Positions 1-9,855 of a stretch of DNA of 64,000 bases are shown in pieces; position 1 is the first letter of the stretch; every line of letters begins with the position of its first letter. The notes beneath the pieces were generated by a model. It worked only from the letters and a program-made list of their open reading frames with translations. It ran no database searches and was not told the DNA's origin. This DNA comes from Pogonophryne albipinna. Lineage: Eukaryota > Chordata > Actinopteri > Perciformes > Artedidraconidae. The DNA is taken from contig CM053261.1 of assembly GCA_028583405.1 (NCBI GenBank), forward strand, positions 16,546,783-16,610,782, given 5' to 3'. Both the position numbers and the translations under genes were made by a program.

Positions 1-5
1 TTCAC

Positions 6-125
6 CTGTGACTCCATTGTCAAGGCAGGCCAGCGTTCCAGGATCTCTCCAACAGGTAGCTCATCATTGATGATCTCATTGCGCCGCAGGCCAAAGGTAG
101 TCTGCATTAACTTTGCAATCAAGGG
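6..125 (-). pseudogene. SAMD3-like exon fragment (inverted copy)
   Basis: On the minus strand this 120-bp stretch is open throughout and encodes a segment with the cores TFGLRRNEI and ILERWPALTMESQ, followed by a GTGAA splice donor at 5-1. The TFALRR...ERWPAL pattern is typical of fish proteins annotated as sterile alpha motif domain-containing protein 3-like. The family call is from memory of the pattern. The paired exon at 28,886-29,005 has the same reading with a few changes. It could be one exon of a gene that continues left of the window, or a lone copy carried by the inverted repeat. Confidence 0.5.
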
Positions 126-363
126 ATGGTTTTTATCTCTCATCTTAACACACACTAGCACCCCCCCCCCCCCCTCCCCCAAACGCGGCGCACCAACAGT
201 GTAAGCGCACCACAGTTTCGCTGCTGCGAGGCTCCACAGGCTCCACTATCACCCCCCCCCCCCCCCAAGCGCGTTAATTTCTCCACTGCAAAGCTTACCA
301 GGTTGAAGAAGCCCTTTATCTGCCAGTTGCTTCAGTTTCAGCCTAAAGAGAAAAAACATTGAA

Positions 364-785
364 GGTTAGCTGGGTTGCAAAGTTTTCACAAAATGGTCAG
401 AGAAACACTATTTTCGAGCATAAAATGGCGGCAGGCGGCGCGCTTTCTTCTTTTGTTACCGCATGGATGTCTGGGCACTGGGCAGGTTTTATTAACTTTT
501 AGAGGCATAGAGGATTTACGTTAATTTTATCCACTAACGTTGTGCCACAACCGTGCGTTCTGCATGTTTTTTAAAAGCAAGCTAACTTGAAACCCATTGT
601 AAAATGAATAGTCTAGTATTTCAAGTTAGCTTGCTTTTACAAACATGGATAAAATGAATGTAAATCCTCTATGCCTCTAAGTTAATAAAATATGCTCAGA
701 CATGCATGCAGTAACAAAAAAGAAGAAAAAAAACTGCCGCCATTTGCGGTTCGAATTTTCCAGAGAACTTTTGCAACACAAACGT
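364..785. repeat. Foldback (near-palindromic) sequence
   Basis: The two halves of this interval are imperfect reverse complements. For example GCAAGCTAACTTGAAA near 577-592 pairs with TTTCAAGTTAGCTTGC near 619-635, and the TAGAGGCATAGAGGATTTAC segment near 500 pairs with GTAAATCCTCTATGCCTCTA near 661-680. The pairing continues outwards to the GGCGGCAG / CTGCCGCC and TTGCAAAGTTTTC / GAACTTTTGCAA segments. Only one half is present in the right arm of the large inverted repeat. Confidence 0.65.
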
Positions 786-1371
786 TCCACTTTGAGATAT
801 AACTTAAAGCAATATAAAATACTGTCTTACACGTTTAAATCATTTTTCAAGTGAGGCAGATATTAAATCTAGGCTAGCTAACAAGAGCTCAAATCAAACA
901 CCATGTGACACAAAGTGCATTAGATGCAGAAATTAACATCATTTAAATACTGTGCAAAGGCAAGACGTAACTTACCAGAGTAGCGCGGTCAAATTCCGGC
1001 AGTGAGACTCGAGAGCACGGTGGGCAAAGTATACTTCTGAAAGTTTGAGTGATTTCATCCGAGAGGAGCTATAATGGCGGACTCAAAGGAACGCATGGAT
1101 GAGAGCAGTGAGGCACGTCGGGGGCGGAGCACATACGTGATGACGTCAGACAGATTCAGTAAAAACATTTGAGTACAATCCCCAATATGACCCAAAGTGG
1201 ATGAATACTGTATACACAATATTACAAATCAGTTCATAGTCATCAGTAAATTAGCGGTGAATTAACTTTTATAAATGTTTGGGTTAAAACAACCCATATT
1301 CTTCAAGAAGCTTGTACTGTTCGGTCTTACAGTGCAATAAATCGTTCTAACTCCACAACGATAGGTTTTTA

Positions 1372-1618
1372 GAATCCGCCTTTCGGATATGTTGTACAGC
1401 TCGCCAAGACGCACGCGTGGATGTCTTTGCCTTTCTCGTACGACACTCCCACCCAGAGTCCTGCACTTTCAGGGAGCCTCACAGAGGTAGACCTGTAGGC
1501 CATACTGAATGAAAACTTTGAAAAATAAACTTCTCGTAGGAATGTCAGACCGGGACACCAAGGACATCCACGCGTGCGCCTTGATGAGCTGTACGACATA
1601 TCCGAAAGGCCGATTCCA
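1372..1618. repeat. Short inverted repeat with ~60-bp arms
   Basis: Arms at about 1,372-1,432 and 1,560-1,618 share GGATATGT-GTACAGCT-GCACGCGTGGATGTC in inverted orientation around a loop of about 125 bp. The right-hand partner copy near 27,830-28,085 keeps the same arrangement, so the structure predates duplication of the large arms. Confidence 0.7.
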
Positions 1619-2130
1619 AAACCTTATAGTTATTGAGATATAATGCAAAAATAGAAATCCCCTTGACCCCAGCCAATTAAAGAGAACCGTAAGGCCGTGT
1701 GTGACGAAAGTTATATGAGCACGTTTGGGGCAGCGCGCTGACCCAGAATCTGGTGTTTGATTTTGAAAAAATATTTTTCCAAGCCTTTGAGACAGTTATG
1801 TATGATTATCTTGGCCACTAGGGGTCGTACAGCTTCGAAACTGGCACCGTTGGATTCAGCGTCAAAAAGTAAGTCGGAATAGATATATTTTGATAAAAGA
1901 CAAAAAAAACAACAACATTAGAGTCCGAGACCTAGCCCATTCGATTCAACGTCCTTTTCTGAGTCTGAAAAAGTGTTTTTTAATTTAAAAAAGAAAAATG
2001 TTTTTAAAAAAAAGCAAAATCTGCAACTATTTCAAAATTCTGTAACTTCTTATTGAAAAGTTGTAGACCATTGATGTCACCTACCATTCGACTCAGCGTC
2101 ATCCAATTAGTGGGGGGGAGGCATAAAAAA

Positions 2131-3952
2131 CATTAAAAAGTGTTTTATCCTTGTGCTGACTCCTTTCAAGCACAGTTCAGATCCACACCAGATTCTCCTT
2201 CTCAGGGTGTTTCTGTTTCAGAGGATGAGTCCTGCAGCTGAAGTTACGGGCTGCATGAGACCTCTTGTCCCACAGAGAAGCTCCTCTTCATCTTACTGCT
2301 TGTTGCGTATCACAGGAATGAAATGACCAGCCAGCCAAACTACACATATTTGAAGCTTTGGCTTTGCAGCCAGGTGTTTTTATTTACTTCAAGGAGTGTA
2401 TGTATCGCTGTGTATGTCTGCTTGACATTATCAAAGGACTTTGAAGTTCAAACAATTCAAAACATCGAGGTCAAGCTGGGTCAAGATCATACATCTGTTT
2501 ACCTCAAAGACACATGAAACAGCACAAATGAAAAACAAAACGCCATGAGAGCATACTTACTCCTGTCTCATTCTCACACACAATCACTCACACAAGGTAT
2601 AAGAAGGTTTAATATGTAAGAGTGTGTATGAGTTTGGGAATGAGGGAGTGAGAGAAAAAGAGAGAGAGAAAGAAAGAAAGATATGAGGTGAAAACTGCGA
2701 CTTGCTGTAAACCAAATCTACTGTATATTGTTGTCTCTGTACACCAGCGACGTGCAGTCAGGGGAGGCAGGGGAGGCAGAGCCTCACCTGTCATACTCCA
2801 ATGTAACGGAAAAACAACTAAAGAAAAACTAAATAGTAATAATAATAAAATGTCTCCACTGATCTGTGTTGTAAGTGTGATTTCTGTATGATTCCAATCG
2901 CTTTTTATAGTCAAAATCAGCAAATTGGCCGAGCTCCGCTACAACTACATGGGAGTGAGGCAGGGACGAGCTCTGCCTCACGTAAGCCCACAGTAACTGG
3001 CTGGAGCGCGGGCACTAATGTAGCGCGGGCACTTATTTTGTGAGCACGCTCAAGCCAGTTACTGTGGGGTAAGGTGAGGCACAGATGAGATCTGCCTCAC
3101 CTCAGATGCGTCACCCCACAGAAACTGGCTGGAAAGCGGGCCATAAGCGCATGCCTGTTACCATCTCACTGTATGTCACCAATGTAATGTTTGTAGATCC
3201 ATTTACATTTATCCTCGCTATCCATAGTATCTAACTTATTTCACGTATATATGATATTTAGGCCCGCTGGTCTCATCATAAAACGGCAATGAAAAAAGCA
3301 CCTGGAGAGGCAGCCATAACATCTGCCGCACTGAAGGGGGCACACGTCAGTTTACATGTTCTTGTTGCTACTGTTATTCTTCGCAGAGACGGTAGACGCG
3401 AACAACAAACTAGACTTTTGTTTTGAAACTAGAGGGAGATAAGGAGGACTTTTACAAAAATGTAATGGAGATTGTTGTCCAGAATACATACATACATGTA
3501 TTCCAATGGCTGTCAGGGCCCCATTATACAACAGGCAAAGAAACCAAGAAATGACAAGCATGTAATTCAATGGTAAAATGTCACATCTGGTTTTTACAGT
3601 AAAAAGGACAAATGTAACTATTTTCCTCCAATATAAAACCCTGACATTACAAAATGCATGATTTTATACCGGTATGGCGGAGAGATCAAAAGATGTGGTT
3701 ATAATGGGAGTGGATGGGACATTTTTGTCCGCGAGTGGCTATTGTGTGAGTTTTTTGTTTAATCTGATTCTGTGCAAAAACTAATAATCAACCAAAATCA
3801 ATGTTGTTGCTAATCTTTGACATATCCAAGACTGTGTTAAAAAGAAAAAAAAGCCGACCCCCCCAACATTTATCATATGGAAAATAACTGCCTTTTTGTG
3901 CATGTTATTCATAGAAAACGCAAATTCATGTTTTCAAACTGGCAGTTCAAGG
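2131..3952 (+). repeat. P block copy 1 (piggyBac-derived, truncated)
   Basis: The interval matches the reference P block at about 48,890-50,170 in direct orientation. It begins at the GTGTTTTATCC segment, lacks the transposase pieces, and carries a truncated hAT element in place of the CA microsatellite. It ends where GGGTTAAAA, shared by the P and B blocks, joins it to B block copy A. The join therefore lies at microhomology around 3,951-3,959. Confidence 0.75.
2745..3483. mobile_element. Truncated hAT-type element
   Basis: The left end CAGCGACGTGCAGTCAGG follows the same CTGTACAC octamer (2,737-2,744) that flanks the full element at 19,773-21,895. The right end is missing: the element stops at a TTGTCCAGAA segment and joins P block sequence at TACATGTATTCC. 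An internal hairpin (CCCACAGTAACTGGCT and AGCCAGTTACTGTGGG) lies at about 2,987-3,067. No coding sequence was recognised. Confidence 0.7.
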
Positions 3953-4036
3953 GTTAAAAGCTAATAAAGTTTACTTTGGCAACTTAAGTGAAGGTGGGTT
4001 ACGCCCTATGACGTCAGAGTAGTTGCACACGGTACA

Positions 4037-4128
4037 GAGATTCGGGAGAAGAGGAAAATTGACTGGGTGGAAGATGGCATGGATGGACCCTCCGCTAATG
4101 TGTTGAATAATCGTGGATTTGGAGTCAT
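4037..4128 (+). other. Possible exon in the B block (three copies)
   Basis: A frame with the cores KRKIDWVEDGMDGPSAN and NNRGFG stays open for about 30 codons and is followed by a GTGAGT donor at 4,129. The same sequence occurs at about 6,987-7,079 and 12,640-12,732. No family was recognised. Conservation between copies reflects recent duplication and does not prove coding function. Confidence 0.25.
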
Positions 4129-4443
4129 GTGAGTATATTTATGCGCTTGGTTATCTGGTTACATTCATGTTATCTTGTCAGCTGAATGCAGATATTAAAA
4201 ACGTACATTAAGCCGGTTAGCTCGTTAGCATGCTAGCTAACTCAGCACGTGGGATAAATCAGATATCAAGGTGTGGGTTAGTTTTTAGTGGGTTATTTAT
4301 TATGTCAACTCCGTTTCTAATACGCAAGAAGACTGCAAAATGCGTCTATGATTATTTTCGATCTTTCAAATCCAGACGAGTTATCTCTCCCCCGCCATTA
4401 CACACACGCGGCTGCTACATGCAGCAACACACACACGGAGGAG

Positions 4444-4611
4444 ATGGCGGAGAGAACGCGCTCCAAGGTGTGGTTACACTGGACACGTCTCGATGTGGAC
4501 AATGCTCGTTACCAAAAGTGCAATAAGAGTTTAGCATGTCAGGGCGGTAACACGAGCAATTTGTCTAAACATGCAGATATTAAAAACGTACTTAGCCGGT
4601 TAGCATGCTAG
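4444..4611 (+). pseudogene. BED zinc-finger remnant, B block copy A
   Basis: From the ATG at 4,444 the frame reads MAERTRSKVWLHWTRLDVD, then a degenerate CxxC site (RYQKC, with Tyr where the first Cys is expected), then GGNTSNLSKH, the hallmark of BED fingers in hAT transposases and ZBED proteins. The frame then leaves the BED pattern and stops at 4,611. The later part (HLAKVHHIQT) survives only in the copies at 14.0 and 33.1 kb. This is a broken N-terminal fragment with no catalytic domain nearby. Confidence 0.6.
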
Positions 4612-4854
4612 CTAACTCAGCACGTGGGATAAATCAGATGTCAAAGTGTGGGTTAGTCTTTAGTGGGTTATTCAGAGATTCAAACCCGTCGACTAGGGGG
4701 TAATTCTCCGTTTCAGATAAATCTATGGCATTGGCGGACTCACTTATTTAAAAAGTGTTTTTTTATTGGGGGGAGGCGGTGTTCGCGCTACATTATGATA
4801 CTAAAATACTGTGTCAGCTATAGCTTTAGACTGTGTGCCACGCTGCCTGGTGCA

Positions 4855-5554
4855 TAGGGTTGCCAACCGTCCCATATTAGCCGGGACGCCCCGTATTTGA
4901 GCCAAAAGGGGCGTGTCCCGTACAGGACTTTGTTTGTCCCGGACTCCCGTGTAAAGGGAAAAATAAAAAATATTTTCTGTTTGCGCGCAATTCAGTGTGT
5001 CTGGCTGCGTGCCTGTGTGTTTGTGTGCTCTATATGAAGGGCGCTAGGACCGCTCAGTTGACAAGGCAGGCACAATGCTCGCACGTGTGTGTGTGAGATT
5101 TTCTCCGGTGGGCCGCGGGCGGCGGGCGCGGCATCATTGTTTGTGTGGCATGTGAAATATAACTAAATTCTTCGGCAGTTCAACTGCAGAACAAGACAAA
5201 GTTGCTGCATGTGAGGTAACATCAGTGTATCACACAGTTACGCATGGTTTGAGTTACAACAGCATGGACTGCAGTAATAAGCTGGCAAGTGCCATGTTTA
5301 GTGATTCGAACACTGCAAAGAAAATGCAATGTGGAAGAACAAAGGCTGAGATGATAACAGCCAATGTGCTTGGCCCCAAAACTGTTCGGGATATTCTAAA
5401 AGAGCTGTGTCCTCCTCCCACCGAGGTTGCAGCAGGTGAGGAGGTGGAGTAACTAAAAAAGTAACTAAATCCGCCAGAAACCCGAAAATGTTTGCGCGCG
5501 CGGGGGACACATGCATGTGTCCCGTTTATCCATTTCTGGAAGTTGGCAACCCTA
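4855..5554. mobile_element. Non-autonomous hAT element, deleted copy
   Basis: The 700-bp element has perfect 13-bp terminal inverted repeats, TAGGGTTGCCAAC, and is flanked by the 8-bp duplication CTGGTGCA at 4,847-4,854 and 5,555-5,562. Eight-bp target duplications are typical of hAT elements. It lacks about 301 bp present in the 1,001-bp sister copy at 7,807-8,807. Uninterrupted sites occur at about 13,452 and 32,625 (CTGGTGCATCCAGT). Confidence 0.92.
5225..5452 (+). pseudogene. C-terminal remnant of the hAT reading frame
   Basis: The frame contains VTHGLSYNSMDCSNKLASAM and ends in the same GEEVE terminus as the larger frame at 8,130-8,705. The start and the zinc-finger part are removed by the internal deletion, so no functional product is expected. 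Confidence 0.6.
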
Positions 5555-5796
5555 CTGGTGCATCCAGTATTTAATACTAACAGTGACCTGATGTGATATG
5601 ACCCAAACCCCATAGCTAATGTGTAATGTTCTATCCACACATGTGAACAGGAAAAACCGGCACTTTTCAGGCTCCAGCTCCGAGCCGGAGCTGAAAACGC
5701 GTTGGTGTGAAAGGGGCATTAGTGTAATTCCTCATGAGTCATTTGCAGGTTATTTTCAATTCTCACTTTACACTTTTCAATTATATTTTCCTTAAG

Positions 5797-6029
5797 ACAT
5801 TGCCATCCAGAAGATGCTCGCTGAAGTACTTGTGGTGGTAAAGGGCCTGTCCAGAGATGTGCAGTTCATCAAGAATGAGTTGGCAGAGGGCAACATGACC
5901 CCGGCTGGTAGTTAGGGACCAGGGTCAGCCACAACCCATATGTTCCCCATCCAGCTGCCAATCGCCAATGAAGACGACTTCAATGAGGCTGAATCATTGC
6001 TGAAGAATGAATCAGTCCGTCAAAAGATG
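5797..6029 (+). pseudogene. DUF4806-type exon X, copy A
   Basis: The exon lies between a CTTAAG acceptor and a GTAATT donor. The frame shows a coiled segment (KMLAEVLVVVKGLSRDVQF), then an in-frame TAG, then FPIQLPIANEDDFNEAESLL, which resembles the start of the DUF4806 domain of fish uncharacterised proteins. The TAG is shared with copy B at 9,050-9,282. The domain call is from recollection of the family pattern. Confidence 0.5.
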
Positions 6030-6427
6030 GTAATTTGACAGACTGAACTGCATTCATTTATGAAATGTGGATAATATCAGTGCGGTCAAAATGTGCTTAG
6101 TTATTGCCCTTTAGCTACTCAACCACAAATAATTCTAGTCTTAGCTACTCAACCACATACAATTGTAGTAACATTTATATCTGACATTTATATTGACATG
6201 ACCAAAATTGGGACACCAGGGTTAAAGTGGTTAAACATAACGACTGGCATGAACTTGACTGAATACCAAGTGCTGGAATATCAGTGTATCAAGTGTATAA
6301 AAAACAAAGTTGGTCTCTGTGTATGAAATAAGAGTGCTGTTGTGCTGTTTCCAACGTAAGTCCCACAGAACGTAGCTCAATACAACAGTTAAAGCAGTGG
6401 CCTATTTGTTTCTCTCGTCTGATTTAG

Positions 6428-6591
6428 ATTGCTCGTCTGGCTCTGGTAGGAGGCACCAATTCAGAGAACCTGATCAGACGGATGCTGGCAACTGCTCTGA
6501 CTAACGCCTTAGCCTTAGGCTGGAAAGAAAGACAAGCGTTGCAGCAGCAAGAAGCCATTCAAGGAACCGGCAATACAAGACTGCATGTTTG
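6428..6591 (+). pseudogene. DUF4806-type exon Y, copy A, frameshifted
   Basis: The exon begins after a TTTAG acceptor with IARLALVGGTNSENLIRRML and ends at a GTGAGT donor. Compared with copy B (9,681-9,855) it lacks 11 bp after ALTNALA, which breaks the frame before the conserved Asn-Trp-x-Gly-Lys part. No copy of exon Z follows in this unit. Confidence 0.5.
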
Positions 6592-7395
6592 GTGAGTTTC
6601 CTCCCCTGCAAACTATTTATTAGTTTAAGTTTAGGGAGTGAGGTGTGACGTTACTGACAGTTATATAACACCTGTTTTCTACTTCCTCGCTAGTACACTG
6701 ATAAATATCCTGTAAATATTACTTAGATTATGTGTTTTACTTCTACAAGAAATTACTAATTTAGTGCTTTAACTCAAAATGTCTCCTTTTATTTAATGTG
6801 TTACTTGCATTTTGCATGTAATTTTGTATCATCATTGTGTTAAGTACATTTTATCCATAGAACCAAGTAAATATTACCTAAAGTATTGTGTTGATTGTAA
6901 AACGGTTAAAAGCTAATAAAGTTTACCTTGGCAACTTAAGTGAAGGTGGGTTACGCCCTATGACGTCAGAGTAGTTGCACACGGTACAGAGATTCGGGAG
7001 AAGAGGAAAATTGACTGGGTGGAAGATGGCATGGATGGACCCTCCGCTAATGTGTTGAATAATCGTGGATTTGGAGTCATGTGAGTATATTTATGCGCTT
7101 GGTTATCTGGTTACATTCATGTTATCTTGTCAGCTGAATGCAGATATTAAAAACGTACATTAAGCCGGTTAGCTCGTTAGCATGCTAGCTAACTCAGCAC
7201 GTGGGATAAATCAGATATCAAGGTGTGGGTTAGTTTTTAGTGGGTTATTTATTATGTCAACTCCGTTTCTAATACGCAAGAAGACTGCAAAATGCGTCTA
7301 TGATTATTTTCGATCTTTCGAATCCAGACGAGTTATCTCTCCCCCGCCATTACACACACGCGGCTGCTACATGCAGCAACACACACACGGAGGAG

Positions 7396-7563
7396 ATGGC
7401 GGAGAGAACGCGCTCCAAGGTGTGGTTACACTGGACATGTCTCGATGTGGACAATGCTCGTTACCAAAAGTGCAATAAGAGTTTAGCATGTCAGGGCGGT
7501 AACACGAGCAATTTGTCTAAACATGCAGATATTAAAAACGTACTTAGCCGGTTAGCGTGCTAG
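7396..7563 (+). pseudogene. BED zinc-finger remnant, B block copy B
   Basis: It is nearly identical to the remnant at 4,444-4,611, with a Cys for Arg change in the WLHWT-x-LDVD segment. It has the same missing first zinc ligand and the same truncation after KHADIKNV. Confidence 0.58.
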
Positions 7564-7806
7564 CTAACTCAGCACGTGGGATAAATCAGATGTCAAAGTG
7601 TGGGTTAGTCTTTAGTGGGTTATTCAGAGATTCAAACCCGTCGACTAGGGGGTAATTCTCCGTTTCAGATAAATCTATGGCATTGGCGGACTCACTTATT
7701 TAAAAAGTGTTTTTTTATTGGGGGGAGGCGGTGTTCGCGCTACATTATGATTCTAAAATACTGTGTCAGCTATAGCTTTAGACTGTGTGCCACGCTGCCT
7801 GGTGCA

Positions 7807-8807
7807 TAGGGTTGCCAACCGTCCCGTATTAGCCGGGACGCCCCGTATTTGAGCCAAAAGGGGCGTGTCCCGTACAGGACTTTGTTTGTCCCGGACTCCC
7901 GTGTAAAGGGAAAAATAAAAAATATTTTCTGTTTGCGCGCAATTCAGTGTGTCTGGCTGCGTGCCTGTGTGTTTGTGTGCTCTATATGAAGGGCGCTAGG
8001 ACCGCTCAGTTGACAAGGCAGGCACAATGCTCGCACGTGTGTGTGTGAGATTTTCTCCGGTGGGCCGCGGGCGGCGGGCGCGGCATCATTGTTTGTGTGG
8101 CATGTGAGCCTGTTCAGTCGTGTGGGAAAATGAGCGCTGCCGGTGGAGGAGGTGATAATGAAAGAGGAGAAGAGAGAGAGGATGTGGTTCTGGGCCCTGG
8201 CCCTTCTAAAAAGAAAAGACTTGTGTCTTACAACAAACAGTGGGAAGAAAAACACAGTTGGGTAAAGCCCGTGAGTGGAGATCTGTCTCGGGTCTTCTGC
8301 ACCTTGTGTGGGAGGGAGTTTTCAATAGGTCACGGTGGAGAAAACGACCTGAAACAGCATGCTGGCACAGAAATGCACAAGCGAGCAACACAAAATAAAG
8401 GTGCATCAAATATAACTAAATTCTTCGGCAGTTCAACTGCAGAACAAGACAAAGTTGCTGCATGTGAGGTAACATCAGTGTATCACACAGTTAAGCATGG
8501 TTTGAGTTACAACAGCATGGACTGCAGTAATAAGCTGGCAAGTGCCATGTTTAGTGATTCGAACACTGCAAAGAAAATGCAATGTGGAAGAACAAAGGCT
8601 GAGATGATAACAGCCAATGTGCTTGGCCCCAAAACTGTTCGGGATATTCTAAAAGAGCTGTGTCCTCCTCCCACCGAGGTCGCAGCAGGTGAGGAGGTGG
8701 AGTAACTAAAAAAGTAACTAAATCCGCCAGAAACCCGAAAATGTTTGCGCGCGCGGGGGACACATGCATGTGTCCCGTTTATCCATTTCTGGAAGTTGGC
8801 AACCCTA
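7807..8807. mobile_element. hAT element carrying an N-terminal frame
   Basis: The 1,001-bp element has terminal inverted repeats TAGGGTTGCCAAC and the target duplication CTGGTGCA at 7,799-7,806 and 8,808-8,815, identical to those of the 700-bp sister. It encodes only an N-terminal zinc-finger protein (8,130-8,705) and no catalytic domain, so it would depend on a transposase from elsewhere. The matching target site shows that the host block was duplicated after one insertion. Confidence 0.93.
8130..8705 (+). CDS. hAT-type N-terminal zinc-finger protein (transposon-borne)
   Basis: The frame of 191 codons starts at the ATG at 8,130 (an earlier frame start at 8,097 is a GTG). A Gly-rich start and a basic PSKKKR motif precede a single CTLC...HAGTEMH zinc-finger-like site (about residues 60-90), then KFFGSST and a segment with YNSMDCSNKL and CGRTKAEMI. 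This layout is seen at the start of a fish hAT-like transposase family whose later part carries the catalytic core. Here the frame stops at GEEVE before any catalytic region. It is either a truncated transposase or a small DNA-binding protein of the element. There is no evidence that it is expressed. Confidence 0.55.
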   Translation: MSAAGGGGDNERGEEREDVVLGPGPSKKKRLVSYNKQWEEKHSWVKPVSGDLSRVFCTLCGREFSIGHGGENDLKQHAGTEMHKRATQNKGASNITKFFGSSTAEQDKVAACEVTSVYHTVKHGLSYNSMDCSNKLASAMFSDSNTAKKMQCGRTKAEMITANVLGPKTVRDILKELCPPPTEVAAGEEVE

Positions 8808-9049
8808 CTGGTGCATCCAGTATTTAATACTAACAGTGACCTGATGTGATATGACCCAAACCCCATAGCTAATGTGTAATGTTCTATCCACACATGTGAA
8901 CAGGAAAAACCGGCACTTTTCAGGCTCCAGCTCCGAGCCGGAGCTGAAAACGCGTTGGTGTGAAAGGGGCATTAGTGTAATTCCTCATGAGTCATTTGCA
9001 GGTTATTTTCAATTCTCACTTTACACTTTTCAATTATATTTTCCTTAAG

Positions 9050-9282
9050 ACATTGCCATCCAGAAGATGCTCACTGAAGTACTTGTGGTGGTAAAGGGCC
9101 TGTCCAGAGATGTGCAGTTCATCAAGAATGAGTTGGCAGAGGGCAACATGACCCCGGCTGGTAGTTAGGGACCAGGGTCAGCCACAACCCATCTGTTCCC
9201 CATCCAGCTGCCAATCGCCAATGAAGACGACTTCAATGAGGCTGAATCATTGCTGAAGAATGAATCAGTCCGTCAAAAGATG
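9050..9282 (+). pseudogene. DUF4806-type exon X, copy B
   Basis: Acceptor CTTAAG at 9,044-9,049 and donor GTAATT at 9,283 bound 233 bp that enter in phase 1 and leave in phase 0. The frame reads DIAIQKMLTEVLVVVKGLSR, then an in-frame TAG, then FPIQLPIANEDDFNEAESLL and KNESVRQKM. The entry phase matches the exit phase of the exon at 31,295-31,342. The TAG makes this copy a likely pseudogene unless that part is spliced or read through. Confidence 0.55.
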
Positions 9283-9680
9283 GTAATTTGACAGACTGAA
9301 CTGCATTCATTTATGAAATGTGGATAATATCAGTGCGGTCAAAATGTGCTTAGTTATTGCCCTTTAGCTACTCAACCACAAATAATTCTAGTCTTAGCTA
9401 CTCAACCACATACAATTGTAGTAACATTTATATCTGACATTTATATTGACATGACCAAAATTGGGACACCAGGGTTAAAGTGGTTAAACATAACGACTGG
9501 CATGAACTTGACTGAATACCATGGGCTGGAATATCAGTGTATCAAGTGTATAAAAAACAAAGTTGGTCTCTGTGTATGAAATAAGAGTGCTGTTGTGCTG
9601 TTTCCAACGTAAGTTCCACAGAACGTAGATCAATACAACAGTTAAAGCAGTGGCCTATTTGTTTCTCTCGTTTGATTTAG

Positions 9681-9855
9681 ATTGCTCGCCTGGCTCTGGT
9701 AGGAGGCACCAAATCAGAGAACCTGATCAGACGGATGCTGGCAACTGCTCTGACTAACGCCTTAGCCTGTCGGTACAACTGGGCTGGAAAGAAAGACAAG
9801 CGTTGCAGCAGCAAGAAGCCATTCAAGGAACCGGCAATACAAGACTGCATGTTTG
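9681..9855 (+). pseudogene. DUF4806-type exon Y, copy B
   Basis: The 175-bp exon is open throughout: IARLALVGGTKSENLIRRML, then ATALTNALACRYNWAGKKDK and KKPFKEPAIQDCMF. The Gly-Gly turn, the RR-x-L helix, the Asn-Trp-x-Gly-Lys motif and the Lys-x-x-Phe end fit the DUF4806 domain. It runs from a TTTAG acceptor to a GTGAGT donor, leaving phase 1 for exon Z at 10,379. Confidence 0.6.

Larger units (their letters stand above)
1..2130. repeat. Left arm of a long inverted repeat
   Basis: This stretch reads as the reverse complement of 27,344-29,010 over most of its length, starting with the SAMD3-like exon at the outer end and finishing at a G-rich AGTGGGGGGGAGGCAT run at the inner end (2,110-2,125). 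The left arm carries about 410 bp (roughly 136-545) that the right arm lacks. Many single-base differences are visible, so the arms are not a fresh duplication. It may continue beyond position 1. Confidence 0.8.
3953..6902 (+). repeat. B block, copy A (tandem pair with copy B)
   Basis: This ~2.95-kb unit and the following unit (6,903 to about 9,890) agree almost base for base, including an hAT insertion at the same position. It holds a BED-finger remnant, the hAT element and two DUF4806 exons. Copy A differs from B by a ~301-bp internal deletion in the hAT element and an 11-bp deletion in the second DUF4806 exon. A CRE-like TGACGTCA lies near 4,010. Confidence 0.85.

Noticed and set aside
2323..2517. 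64-codon frame repeated at 49,078 and, inverted, at 15,547
   Set aside because: It is conserved only as part of the P block. There is no family pattern, and the spacing to the transposase pieces suggests untranslated or decayed element sequence.
4230..4526. 98-codon frame recurring at 7,182 and 12,834
   Set aside because: It overlaps the BED remnant in another frame; its recurrence only reflects duplication of the B block.
8507..8893. 128-codon minus-strand frame, also at 5,254
   Set aside because: It is antisense to the hAT frame and crosses the element's right terminus into host DNA, so it is a shadow frame.
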